Positions 1 to 14,498 of a stretch of 64,000 nt of DNA are shown in pieces. The first letter of the stretch is position 1; every line of letters begins with the position of its first letter. The translations under genes and the position numbers were made by a program. The notes under the pieces were generated by a model. It was not told where the DNA came from. It ran no database searches and saw nothing but the letters and a program-made list of their open reading frames with translations. The stretch is from Chrysomallon squamiferum (lineage: Eukaryota; Mollusca; Gastropoda; Neomphalida; Peltospiridae), in the NCBI GenBank assembly GCA_012295275.1, contig CM022665.1:33346022-33410021 (forward strand). The letters run 5' to 3'.

Positions 1-1095
1 TTACGTAAATAAAACTATTTACACCAATTTTGTTTTCGTTTTCAAAATCAGAAAGCTAAACATGGATGTATTTTAGTAAAATAATATTTTTTTGGAATGA
101 TGTGACCACGTCATTTATTTGTTTGATAAATTACTGAAATACAGAGCAAACGTCAAACAAGACGAGACAGTTAAATACAAAACTTTATTACAAAATGTAA
201 CTGTCTTATTTATTTCAAAGAATTTGTGTTTCACTAAACCAAGTGTAAATCTAGCCAAACTTAAAGTTTACTTCCCAAACGAGAAATTCCATAAATGTTA
301 ACACAAGAAAATATAACAACTCTGCAGAAAATTTTTGATGACATTTTCGTTTTCACCTTTTCTTCTCACAAACTTACCAACTTGCAGCCGATGAAATAAA
401 ATTAATCTTTCCTTATAAAATATTATTGGCTGAAACATTTTTCCCCTCGAATTGGTGATACATGTATTTTATTGTGTATCATTATTGTAAGCCCTTTTGT
501 AAACGATATCATTTAAAATAAATGTTTCTTTTTTCATTCACTTTTGTATATCATGCACTAGATATTGTAAATATAAACATTAGTAGCTCAGCGTCTATAT
601 ATTTATTATTTGTGATCATATATATATATAAAAAAAAAAAAAAAAAAAATCTTCTAGCTGTAAAGATACTTCAGTATGATAAATATTATGTAAGAATAGG
701 ACATAATAAAATTATAACCAGTAACAAAGAAAGTATATTTTTTTTGTATTTCAGTTTAATTATGAGTTTAATCGTTTAGTAGAAAAACAAAAAATAATAA
801 TAATAAATAAATAAACTTTTACGTAATTTTGTTTCAGTATAAGCTTGTTAAACAGTTTACTGAAGGCTTGTTATAATCCCATTTGGCTTATATTATGATT
901 ATGTGGGGAAAAGGTTTTTTGTGTGGTTTTTTTAACGCAGGCTGAACCCTGGTGGTATATGTACAATACACATGCCATAACTGGCTGCTAATTACATATT
1001 CAAAATGTCAAATATATACGTTATTTCATACCAGGTTAGTTAGAATATCACAATATCGATATCATGGAATCACAAATGCATAATAAATAAATAAA

Positions 1096-1128
<33 letters not shown>

Positions 1129-1249
1129 AAAGATGTATTTCACATGCAAAGTCTACAACATAAAAAAAGAAGAAAGAACTCCTATTTTTACTGATACTAC
1201 ACCAACAAAGGCATACACATATGACCACACATATTACTAAAATTATAAA

Positions 1250-1282
<33 letters not shown>

Positions 1283-3108
1283 AAGTTTAAATCATACTAT
1301 CCAAAATTTAAAAATCATATTTTTTGTTTTTTTATAAATTATATATATATATTTGAAATCTGTAGAATTTGATTAAAAATAGATAGGTTTTAATTCATCT
1401 TTAATATTTACACATTTACCAAGCATACAGATGTGCTGTAAGTTTAAATTTAATATGTATTTCTTATATTACAGTGAATTTAAATCACAAGCAAAAAATA
1501 GATTAATAATTTTAGGATGACCAATAATAAAGTAAACGAACAACATTATTATATGTAGGCCTATAAAATGGAGTGAAAAATATTTTTAAAGAAAACAATA
1601 TAAAAAAAAATTGTTATTCCTTGTGTATAAAATTCACCAAATTATAATGACAAAATGGTTTAAATTTGGAAATTTGTTATAGTACATAATGGTTATTTCT
1701 ATTACAATTCAACAAGGAGATAAGAGATGTTGGCTCTCAGACTTTTAACACATTTGGTTATCTAAGTATTTTTTTTTCACTCTCCGCTTAGAAACCAACC
1801 TTCTACAACCTTCACAAAAGTGAAAACACAGAATATAATAGAAGCATTCTAAGTTATAAATATTGTTGTACATTTTCCCCGTTTACATGTACCAGGCCAA
1901 TTATCCGGCGTCCTGAAATCCTGAAAGTCCAGAAAACCGGAAGTTTTTTCCCGATGCTATTTTCATAGTTCGCGCGGTTTTCTTTGTCTTTTTAATTTTT
2001 AAATGCTCATGCCAAATTATTTACGTATTTAGATGCCTTGGTACCAGAAAAACGGAAAATGAAGAAATCCGGAATGCCTCAGGCCCCAAGGAGTCCGGAT
2101 ATTTGGTCCGGTACGTGTACTACAGTGACTACATTAGCCTAGTGTAGGTTAAAAGTAGTCTCATCTTGTCAGACGTATTAACCCAAGATATTGAATAATG
2201 CACAAAAAATATTACTATTATTGTTATTGTTATTGTTGTTGTTGTTCGTGGGATCGTGGGATACTAAGTGTAACATATTTATAGATTTTCTGATATTATA
2301 GTAATCAAAACAATTTAAGGGTCAGACGTTTTTTTCGGTATTATTTTCTGAATGTCCATTAATGCCAGCTAGATTTTAATGCCACACTTGATATTATTTC
2401 ATATTAAAAAACTGTCACTAAGCAGCCCAGAAATGAATTCAAGTCCACTGTAACTGACATAGTCACCTAGTTTAAGTAGCCATAACATGCTGACATTAGT
2501 CGCTTTATCACACCTTTCTTCATTTGCATAATTTACCTATAAATTGAGCTTACGTAATTCGTCGTACACATTCCAGATTCGACACTCCAACCATGTCACA
2601 GAAGGTCAACACATGACTGATGCACTCGTCTTATGCGATGGCAACGTGTTTAATGAGGTAGAGAATCCAGTTTAGTCTCACAGTTTAGTCGCCATTAGGA
2701 TTGGCCGACAAATCTGACTGACTTGGCTCCAACAGAGGGTGAGATCAGGATCATTATGCACCTCCTGCCAACCCGATCTGAGTCAACTTCTTGAGGTAGA
2801 GCGGCAGAACATTCCTCCGATGGTTGGTTTTAACCCTTTAATTCTTTTGATTAGTATATTTTATAATTTTAGGTTATATATATTTTTTTTTACATTAGTA
2901 GCAACCAAATTATATATGTATGTATAGGTACAATTTTCATATTATTTTTATGACTTATTACATAATTATACATTATTATTTTCTTTCAAATTTCCAAGAT
3001 TCCAGTTATTCAACAAGGCCCGTGAAATGTATTCAAGTTTGATCGCACATTGAAGTTTTTTCTTACTGCTTTGTATGTGTTTCCCAGTGTGAGACATAAA
3101 TATGTACA
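1..3108. other. Gene-free flank, 3' of the glutamate receptor gene
   Basis: I see no coding exon with plausible splice sites here. The stretch is AT-rich with a poly-A tract near 630-650, a CA/TA run near 1097-1127 and an ATT run near 1248-1280. The 3' untranslated region of the receptor gene presumably occupies the right end. The short open frames are low-complexity or lack coding character. One TA-flanked inverted-repeat element is listed separately. Confidence 0.6.
1892..2111. mobile_element. Tigger/pogo-like MITE with TA target duplication
   Basis: A 220-bp element begins CCAGGCCAATTATCCGG and its right end, reverse-complemented, begins CCGGACCAAATATCCGG, so the termini are imperfect inverted repeats of about 22 bp. 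TA lies directly outside each end (1890-1891 and 2112-2113). ATTATCCGG-type termini with TA duplication are typical of pogo/Tigger members of the Tc1/mariner superfamily. It has no coding capacity and is non-autonomous. A homologous copy in opposite orientation lies at 61363-61662. Confidence 0.7.
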
Positions 3109-6100
3109 TCATTTAGCATGATCTGTTGCAGCAAATAAAGAATCTCTGTTCTTTGCTAGTATTGTCCTTTTGCTGAAAAACCACTCTATCAACAAAGCTA
3201 AGCCAGCTCCTGTTATTCCAACGCCTATCATATAAAAAGCACTCTGTACGTCGATGATACTGATTGGTTTAGCGTTTGTTGCCAGTGAGCCTCTACAGAA
3301 AGCATTCCTTGGCCATAGTCTTTTTTTCCAGATTTGAAGTAAACCGCTTTCGTAGATTTGCAGCATTCTATAAGTAAATAAAATTACTCTATTATTAATA
3401 TAGGAGAAAACTTTGTGTAATGATAGCTGAAAATAATATAAGTATGATCAATTATCGTGACGATTAAGCTTTAAAAAACTAGAGGAAGGGAATTCGATAA
3501 AACTGCTGAGAAAATCCGGCGCAGTCATTTTGCGCGACGACGATAGTTTTAATATAGATCACTACGTTCTGTCTATTTAGAAACGATTTAATAACAAAAG
3601 CCAATTAAAATATATAAATTAGAAAAAAATATATTTATTTGAAAAATAACTTCACAGAGATAGAAATATTCGGTCTATAGACAACTAATACAAACTGAGA
3701 TTTATCGAAAAGAAAGTTCTTAAAGTTTTAGTGTTTAAAATATATTAAATGGATGTTTAAAATTGATACATACTCATTTCGAAACACCTGTTTATAGGGA
3801 GAATTATTAGAAAGACCTATCGCATACTGCATAGGCAGAAACTGTTCCTTAATGATCTGCAAGTCACATTCATCCGCCAGCCACAGTTCCATCATCGACC
3901 TGTCTCCTATGTAAGCATATCTACCTGCTTTAACTTTATGTAGATGCACTGAAACATTTGGACTCAGAACTGTGGGATCAGTACTATTTGATGATTTTAG
4001 ACCATTCCATATTTTACGATAAACAGAAAGGTTGGAGCTCTGAAAAAAAAAAAAATAATAATAATTAAAAAAATAAAGCTGTAACAAAATATATATTTAC
4101 CAAAACAAACAAAAACTGAAACAAAAAACAAAAACAAGAAAAACTTCTATGGCTACACCAATAACAATGAAGGTGTAGTAAAAACAATATTTAATTAATA
4201 ATAAGATTAAAATTCGGTAAATAGTGTTCGTTTAATTAAGATGAATAAGCAAAGTATTCCTTTAAACAACATTTTTAATACTGACTGATATAGAAAAGAA
4301 AAATATAGAAAAACAAATATTTAAAATTTTTATTATTATTATTTACTTTAAAAATGAGAGGCCATATGGTTCCTCCTACTGTACCCCACGTATACTCATC
4401 TTGGTTGACCATTGCCTCCAGTGTATCAAAAGGTAGCTTGTCCTTAGTCACTGTAAGAAATGCAATCAGATTGCCGCTGTATGTAGCTGCCATGACGATC
4501 GAAAATAACCACCACATGCTGACCACAGTCCTGCCAGTTTGAGAATGTGGTAGATGCTCACCACCTTTTTAGACATACCAGATCAAGTTGAAATAAGAAA
4601 ACGAAAATATTTTTCAGTGATAAAAGGAGAATATGTATACATGTAACCAGGGTGTATAAGCTGATTTGCTGATTTTGTCCAAAACAAAATCATTAAGTGG
4701 GTTTATCCCGTTATAAATGTAATCTCTTTGAATTTGTTTTAATAATGTAGATATTTAAAAACCGACAACAACAACAACAACAACAATAATAATAACAATA
4801 ATAAGAGAATAGTAAAAAAGAAAAAAAAAAAAGAAAAGTAGAATAGAAATCATTTATTTGTAGCAAAGCACTCTGTCAGTGAACGTTCCAAATTTCAAAA
4901 GGTAATCTGGGAATGTTTACGAGTGACCATCCTTTCGAGCACAGATAATTAGAAACTGGATCCTTATGAATATAGTCTTTGTATTTTTGTTGTTGTTTTT
5001 GTTGTTGTTATTATTTAGTAGTAGTAGTGTAGTAGTAGTAGCAGTGTATCTATTGATTTAGAACAGGGAGAAAAAAATTAGAGTTAGTGAGATAGATAGA
5101 TAAACAGACAGATAGAGAGAGCGAGACTGAGATAAGGTAAGAAAGAGAGCAGGAAAGATAGGGAAGGAATAAGAAATAAACATAAATGACTTTAATAACC
5201 TTGGATCAGTTTGAATAACGATATTCAAATTTTACATGCAAGAACATTAACCTAGATTCTTTTTAATATATTGTTATAGTTATATATTCTTTTCTTAGGT
5301 CGACTCCTACTTTGCTCCCTAACTATACCCCCAGAATTAACTCTAAAGCAAAATTAGAAAACAAATTCAGTGGTGCCTGTCTTGTAGGGCCACATATGTG
5401 GCTTCAGTGTCCTCTCATAAGAGGGACAAAAATTACAGACAGTTTAAAAAAAAAAAAAAAACCAACATATTTACATTTGTTATTCACATACACCAAACCA
5501 GTACCCAGAACAAACATAAATCGTCGTGGCGTGGCATTGACATAGCATAGACCCTTACTACTGGCTAGTTGTAAAAGTAAACGCACCAGCCGTCAACCCA
5601 CACCCACTATTATCATAATTTTACATACAACATAAATACACCTTAATATCTGAACATTCAGTCAGATGTATTGTCGAAACAAAAGGAATGTTGCCAACAG
5701 TATTATAAACCAGTGCAAATATTATTAAACTACATGTAACTGCATGTATGCCCCAAAAAACTGGGTCAAAGTTTAGGCGAAGTTTAGTGTGCTTTAGCCT
5801 TAGATTAAGTTATATACCGCGCCTTCGAGATTCTATATGAGCAAAGTTTTTTATAATGGAAGCAGTGTCAACCGTTCTCAACAACTCGCATTCGATGCTC
5901 ATCAAAGTCAGCATATTTAAACGTTTTTCTCCCATCTAATTTCCGGTACCAGCTGGGAGACAATTAAGAACACACTAATATTAATATACACACAAATACA
6001 TACACCCGGGCCGATTGATTTTTTTTTTTAAAAAGGGGTGGCAGTCAGTTTGCATGGAGTTATATACTGGATCTTTTATCAGTGGGGAAAAAAGAAGAAG

Positions 6101-6117
6101 AAATTCTCATATATAAA

Positions 6118-6154
<37 letters not shown>

Positions 6155-6342
6155 AATAATAATAATAAAAAACAACAATAATAAAAACAATAAAATAAAA
6201 CATACAAAAACCCCAATAAACATTGGCTAAAAAGTTAGGCGATAATACTGACTAGAACAAGCATATACGCATGCACACGTACATTCGTACAAGGCTGTAG
6301 GTCACTTGCTATAATATTATATTACAAACCTTTCAAAAACCT

Positions 6343-6423
<81 letters not shown>

Positions 6424-7073
6424 ATTATAGAATGGGTCATATCTGATTGCAAAAAATGTTCCTTCATTTATTACAAACATCTGAAAGTTGCACTAAGAAC
6501 TGCATTATTATTCATTAAAAGAAAATGTCTCTACCTTGAGTGAGAAGTGCTCCATACATATACCAGAAAGCATCACTGAATATATGACCACCTCGATTTC
6601 TTTTTTCAAACTTCCTCTGTAAATAATATGGATTCCATCGCTCCAGAATGTAGAAGAAAAATGTAGTAAACATGAGACTGACGCCAATGCATAATAAAAC
6701 ATGCCACTTGAATGGATCTATCAGTGTGCGCCATTTTGTTTTGTTAGGGTCAGGTTTCTTTATGAGAACTGTTGTGTATTCGTAGAAAAAAGGGAAAATA
6801 AAGTCCATAACTTTTTCTCGTTGAGGTTCAGTGGCAATTGGTGCTGCTATAAGATCTACTTCCTGAAAATATTGGTATGATAGAGATATTTAAAGCATAC
6901 ATATAGCAGTAACAGACATACGCATTACACACATACGTATGTACATATACAAGCAAGTACATATACATACATACATATTATTATACAGAAAAACAGAATG
7001 TTTATCTTAATTATATGAAGGTAAGAAATGATAATGAAACTACCGAAGAAACTATGTGTGTGTGTTACTGTGC

Positions 7074-7154
<81 letters not shown>

Positions 7155-9671
7155 TAGTTTTTGAGACAAACGTATATTGACAAAAAATCATGGTTAAGAA
7201 TGTTGTTAAGAGGCGAGCAAAACAGTGTAAAGTTATTCTAAAAACAAATATAAAAATTAATATTAAAATAAAATGTATATAAAAAATATAGATAATCTTA
7301 ATTTTTTTTTTTTTTCAATAATTTGTGACAACTAGGAAACAAAATGCTAAAGCCAACAGTGGGTTACTACTTTTGCACAGTGATGATGAATAACAAAACA
7401 AAATAAATACATGTGTATAAACATTAGCCTTTTCATTTCATTTTATCTAGTCTTACACTTACATACAAGTAATTAAATACATAAAATTATAATATTAAAT
7501 GCAACCGGGATGTAAAAAAAATCTTATTTTATTCCTTATTATAGAAGCATTTAAAAGACAGTATATAAAAACATCTGTACTATGAATATCTGTCTATAAA
7601 TTATTTGATTTTTTTCTATTCCAGTTTAATTTTGAGATTAATTGTTTTAATAGAAATAAAATAATATATAAAATTTTGCAGAACCATATATGTTTATATT
7701 TGGCCTCTATACATAAATACATTACGTATTTGTTTATTGGGAAATTCCATGTCAAATAACAATGTTGCGGATATGGGCCCTGACATCTTGGTAATCACTT
7801 GGTCGATTTTGATGAAGATGGACACTTTACGGTCAGGTATACCCACTTCAAGAGTATTTTACTACTAAACTAAAAATATCACACCTCTGAATATTTTAAT
7901 ATGTTGTAGGTAGCATCATGGATTTTAATTTTAAAATGAGATCATTTCAGATCAAGCAGGCCACAAGGTCAAACTGATGGTCAAGCAAAAGACCAAAAGG
8001 TTACAAAATGTAGTTTACACCTAAAAACGAAATATTAAGAAATCTGGAATCCTTATCAAAGTAGCTTTCCACTGACACAAATTTCACCATAATCGACCCA
8101 CTGGGTATCAAGATATCAGGGTCACATCCATGTTTTGGCAAAAAGCCCAAATTTGAGGGCCCTCATCTCCAAAAATACAGCTCAAAATGGAGACGACATG
8201 GAATGACCCCTATTTTATTATCTAAACTGAAAAATAATCAATTTACCTCTCTTTGCAACTGCCCAATCAGTCCAGTCCAAGAACCATTGTGTAGATCACC
8301 CCATTCACCATCTTGTGGTTCAGTCAGTTCAAATCTAAACAACAATCATCACGAAATTCAATATAAACATTCATGTTTATGTTGCTTGAACTAGATAAAA
8401 AGCAGGTCGTTATAATTTCTACTTCAAAAAGAAAAAAAATTTCATTTTACTGAAAACAACGAAAATGAATTTTGAGCGTTTTGAAAAGAAAAACAAAAAA
8501 AGAAAGAAAGAAAAAGAAAAAAGAACATAAAAAGAACCATTTGAAGAAAACTGATGGGAAATACAAAAACAACAAGAACTGACAAAGTTTATGTAAAACA
8601 CAGTTGCTCGACAAAGCAGAATGTGGATTGGAATTACTGTTAGTGCACTGACAAAATGCACAGACATGATGCATTTATGTGTTTATTCCCGAATCTGGCA
8701 GTGCGATTATAACACATCTTAAATGGACACGCCAGTTGTTCTATTTCTGGCATTTTATTTCTCACCTTTACTAATTGGTCTTCCGTCACCTTAACTGATG
8801 GCCCATCAACTTAATTGATGTACTTTTGTTAAACTGTATTTTGTCCACAATTTGTAGGACAATCAGTCACACTCTACGCAAGAAATGTTTTAGTTTGCGG
8901 GACCTTTTTCGCTCTCTGTCGGTACAAGCTGGATTTGATGCCCTCAAACATACTTGTCCTGTGGTGTTGCGTCTCCATACCCGGTCAACAACTTCTTCCT
9001 CTCCTCTTCATATATCTTTGGGATACTGGTCAGCTCCTCCCGTGCTGGCTTCCGCATGGTGTTGGTCAGTAGGTGGAGAACAACTTTACTCTCATCCGAG
9101 GAATGGATGTGGTCTTTACCTCTCCTGACCACAGTCCCATCCGGTGTAGCAGTCACAGTGGCAAGGCACCTCGAATACAAACATCTCCATGGTACCACTT
9201 ACTAATCCGCTGTGCATACCTATATCCATCAAGTATGAGGTCCACACCTCGTTTTCTGCTGTCCAAAATTTCTCTCTTCGCAGCCATGATCAAACATAAC
9301 AAACATCATGACTGTACATTATTTATATAGGTGGTATTTCCTGTCTTCACTGCTCATTAAAGTTAATCTCGTTAATTGCCCCCTCTGTTCTTCATGCCTC
9401 TAAATTAGCCTTAATTGCTCACACCAGTTTTCCCATTTCTGGAAGCGGATTATAACACCTCGCCGATTACATAATCTGGAGACTGTCAGTTCTGGGAACA
9501 TACCGTTTTTACTACTGATGTATCCTTATATTGCGATATTAATTAATATATTTGCTTAACCTGAGTTATGGTCATTTGAAAAATATAGGAAAGAAATCAA
9601 ATTACTTCTGACGGCACCGAAAACTTATAAAGAAGAAGGAGAATAAGAAAAAAAAAAAATATATATATATA

Positions 9672-9705
<34 letters not shown>

Positions 9706-10046
9706 TCGAGATAAAAAATAATAAATAAATATTACGTGAAGTTCAGCGATTTTGCCATTTCCTTTAACAAATCAATGCAAAAGCCACTGTATTCTGCAGT
9801 ACCGTTGCTAACTGTCTTGTTCACAAAAGGAGGCCACTGGAAAAAAAGGGAAATTTTTATTTTATTATTTATTTATTAGTTTATTATTATAGCAATAAAG
9901 AACATAAAAATAATTACATCTTCTTTTTTACACTATTTTATTTTTCTTGGTATATTCGCTTTGCTTTTCTCTTTGAATGTTTCAATTTTTCTTTTTTAAC
10001 TGTTAAATAATTCAATTACCCCTCCAGTGATCACACCCTCTCCGGA

Positions 10047-10094
<48 letters not shown>

Positions 10095-10803
10095 ATCATA
10101 ATAATAACAGTAATAAATATTCATTTCTGATATTTTTTCTTAAGATAACTTACTTTATATATGCTTTAAAATGGCAGACAAAAAGAATAAATAATAATAA
10201 CTGACGTCAAAAGAACAAAGCAAAAGAACAAAGTATTTTGTAATGACAGTTGTTCTAACTGTCATTACAAAATACTGAAATGTTTCTAGTGTGTTTACTC
10301 ACAATATTTGTTGACACTTTAAATTTTCTGTTGTTGAGACCATACTTGGTATTGGGGAAGATATCACTGTACACAGTGACTTGACCAGAGTGGTTAATAT
10401 ATCCTACTGAATTCAACTGTCTTGAGCGACCTGGTTTATAATACATTGTTTTCAAATCACAACTCCAGCAAAATGGCCGCGATTGCATTGTCTGAAATAT
10501 CAATTTTCTTTTACTTTTTTTTTAAAATGTTAAAAAAAACACACAAAAAAACACAGAAAACAAACAACGTGTGTGTGTGTGTGTGTGTGTGATAAACACA
10601 TCATATATTAATTTTTTACACACATACACGCAAAATTATTTTTTTAGATTATAGAAGATTGTCAGTTTATTTATTAATTCATTCTAAAAATAAATAAAAT
10701 AAATAAATAGATAATACATGCAGCCGCTTCACTGATTAATTCTGTTCTCAAATCGTTTTGTTTTTGTTTGTTTTTATTGGAAAAGAAAACAAGGTAGCGC
10801 TTA

Positions 10804-10866
<63 letters not shown>

Positions 10867-11446
10867 GTAAAATAAAATAAAATAAAATAAAATAAAATAA
10901 AATAAAATAAAATAATAATTATAAAAGGACGTTGAACTAGGTCCAACTGATAATTATTTCGATTAAGATAATGTGAAGTACAATTAATATACAAACTAAA
11001 ACGATTAATTTTATAATACTACCCGTTCGAAATATTTATTAGCGTAATAATTATATCATAACTTCACTCAAGTATTTAACATATTAAATAAGCAGTTTAT
11101 CACGATAATCCTGTCAAAGAGCATGTTATATTCCTTAAAAGTTTAATTTTAATTCGTTCATAATCTAACAGTTATGAACTGGCGCGATCATCAGACTGTA
11201 ATTAAAACGGTTTACCCTCACTTTGCCGGACGCCTGAACAGATTAATGGTAACAGTCCATTGCATGGGATGTTACAGTCTGTTCCACTAAATACAGGTTG
11301 TAATCACTTTATACTTTCCTGATCTAACCTTATCTCTCGATCACAGCTCACATGAAAACTGTTCAAATGAGTAACCTTAACTACAGTTGTATCATGATAA
11401 CACATACACATTCATGTTTATGCGAGTGAGTAATGTTAAACAAAAG

Positions 11447-11479
<33 letters not shown>

Positions 11480-14467
11480 CATGCACACTCTGGCAGTACC
11501 AATTCTTGCAGGATGGCAAACGTGCAGGTCAGTTTGTTATAATTTCAACTATGTGAATGATGAATTATTGCCACATGCAATAAAATGAACGATGAAGTGA
11601 TTGAATGATTTTTTTAAAGTTATTTATTGCATTAGACTATACCATAATCACCTATTGTACTAGGGATTAGCGCGCACCAGTCATTTCTATATAAGAACAA
11701 TAGTGTCCGGCAAAATGGAGACACCCCAATTAAAATAGGACATACTGGTTTATAACGAATGTACATAATCTAAGTCAGAGTTTACCGAAGCAAAAGGGTT
11801 TTATTTACTTTGATTATGTCTTTTAAACCTAAAATATTTATCAACCCATTTGGTTATTATATTGTTTAATAAACAATTGCCATTCACGAATAGTTATTCA
11901 CAAATACGATCGTTTCATTCGCGCGTTGAACCCTGTATATAGAGACTGAGTTTTCTAAAACAATAAAATTACGTCAAACGTAAGTTAACGTTGCGAAACT
12001 ATCTGAACTAACGGAGGTTATCTTCTGTTTACTACCCTAGTACACTTATGTCTATGTAAGGTACTTACTTTTGTAAATAATTGCGTAATATTATGATTTA
12101 AGACGTCATGAAGAATTGGTTCTGTAATATTACTGCTTCCTATTTCATTTAGAACTTTGTAGAACGTCATTGGTAGACCCTGAAATCATTGGATGCTTAA
12201 AATTCGTAGATAATAAATAATAAACTTCTAGGAATTACATATAAATTACCTACATTTTATAGGTTTTAAAAAAAATTATTTTTAAATCTCATGGCTCATT
12301 AATATAAAAACATTTCATAACAATTTCAAACGTGATAAATGATAGAATATAATTAAATATAATATTAATATTTTTAGCAATATTAATATTCACAGTATTA
12401 TATCATACTTGGTCAATTATTGACATTAAGTAAAATTAAAATAATAATAATAGTGTTAATATTAAAGAGTATAACTTTAAAAAAATATATATATTCTGAA
12501 ACATTCTGTTAATTTGTTTTATTTGTGGATACGCTGCGAAGTGTTTGAAAGTGTGATCAACAGTGACCGGCTCAGTTTTTGTAGCAATCGATAATAGTAA
12601 CAATCATGTTTACACGAAGATAGTCATTTTCGAAAAACTGATATAATAATAATAATAATAATAATAATAAAATCCAGAAGGTCACAGTACAAGAATATAA
12701 CAAACAAAAATGTAACAGGTGTTTCGTGAAAGGACAAATCAATATTATTTAAATATTTCTGCTCAGACAAAATTCAGTTGCTTATTTGATTGCTTAGAAG
12801 TGCGATTATCATTATCAATAGTTTTGTTAATGCGTTTACGAATCATTGTTAATGTGCTTACGAAAGAAATTATGGCTTAAACTTTAAGTTAAAGTGAAAG
12901 AAAGTGAGCCAGATTAACATTTGGTATGAATCGTCCAATAAACACATTGATATTGCGTAATAATATTAATTATTTTAACAAAGTTATAATTGAACAATTT
13001 GCTTTAGTAAACAGTAACAGCACTTATAATATAGATATCAACAGAAATGTACTCTGATATCAAATGGGTTTTTTTTCTATTTTTTCTTCGTGAATGATTA
13101 TTACAGCTTCAAAACTGCTAACATACAGAGCTGTTCTGCGATATGATTTCAGTAGGTACAATCGGAAAACTAGATTTTGGTAAGGCCGCAATCATAAAAT
13201 CCGCTTGTTTTTGCTTGGTTTTTTTTGGTTGTTTTTGTCTGTTTTTTGGATGTTGAAGGGAGCGGTTGAAGGGATGTACGTACCTTGTCCGTCATAAATC
13301 GGAATCAGTAACATTTAAATTAGTTAATGGTGATGTTTGTGTGTAGACAGAAAGAGTAATAAGGACCGAGCGAGAGAGGGAGTGTTATAGATAAACATCA
13401 TATAATTTTTCAGGCAAAGTGTAAAATCAAGCAGTCTGTAAAAAGACTGAATATTACAAGGTTCTAAACACTACTGGACTTTTCAAGGTAACTTCACGAA
13501 AGATCTATTTGGTCATTCACAGCAATTGTTGTAAAGTATCCAAAACTAATGACAAATACAATGCTTTTTAATAATGTAACAAAACGTTTGCGATCAAAGT
13601 ATAAGATTTTAAAAATTAAATTAAATCTCTCAGTTTATTTATACTGCAGTTACTTGTGTAAGACATCAAGACCTTGAAGGTAATTGCTACAGTTAATTAC
13701 CTAATATTTGACTGTTTTTTCAGTCGATTACAGGCCAGTTGAAAATATGTCAATCTTAATAGATTTATTGAATATTTTTGCAATATAAGCAAACGAAACA
13801 ACTTTAAAGCGGAAAATAATAACAATAATAATGTATTAATAAATGAATAAACACATAACTGATAATTAAACATATGCATTATGTATATGGTTAATAAACT
13901 TACAAATCACTGCTTCTAGACATACATGAATGTATTTGATTTGGTCAGTGGCATCTGCTGTTGTACTTTACAACTTACTTCTAACATATGCATTGGTTTG
14001 ACAAGCATCATAAATGCATAATTACATTTTTTCCACCCAAAGACTTGTCCTTCGCTACAAATCATAGTCCTATTTCAATGTCTGTACTCGTAACTAGACA
14101 AAACATTGTGTCGCAACTGCCATCTCTATCTGATATGTCAACACAATCAGATCAAAGATGTCTTATATTATCATTAATACTGACAAATTATACTGGTTCC
14201 TTTGTCAATCTGGCACTCTTACGCATTAACTTTTCCAGATAACCACGTACTGTTACAGAGAATAGTACTTTCTCTCTACCGGATTTTAACTTTTCTGAAC
14301 ACGATTCCTTCAACTTGTCTAGTAATTGCAAATATTCCTCTTCGCCCTGATTTCCAGTCCGTAGCAAAAACATTCTGATACCATATTAAGACAGGTTAAC
14401 GTTAAAAAAAAAAATTAAAAAAAAGAAATTAGCTTTGATGTCATGCTTATGGGTTTTATTTTGTTGT

Positions 14468-14498
<31 letters not shown>

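Noticed and set aside
6925-7191. Ser-Leu/Ile-Tyr-rich open frame on the minus strand
   Set aside because: Produced by the TG/TA/GA compound microsatellite.
8954-9330. Plus-strand open frames over the FLYWCH fragment
   Set aside because: The minus strand carries the FLYWCH cysteine, histidine and linker motifs; the plus frames are shadows.
13260-13310. Possible extra receptor exon ending at a gtacgtac donor on the minus strand
   Set aside because: No acceptor AG precedes it in a usable position, and phase is already satisfied without it.
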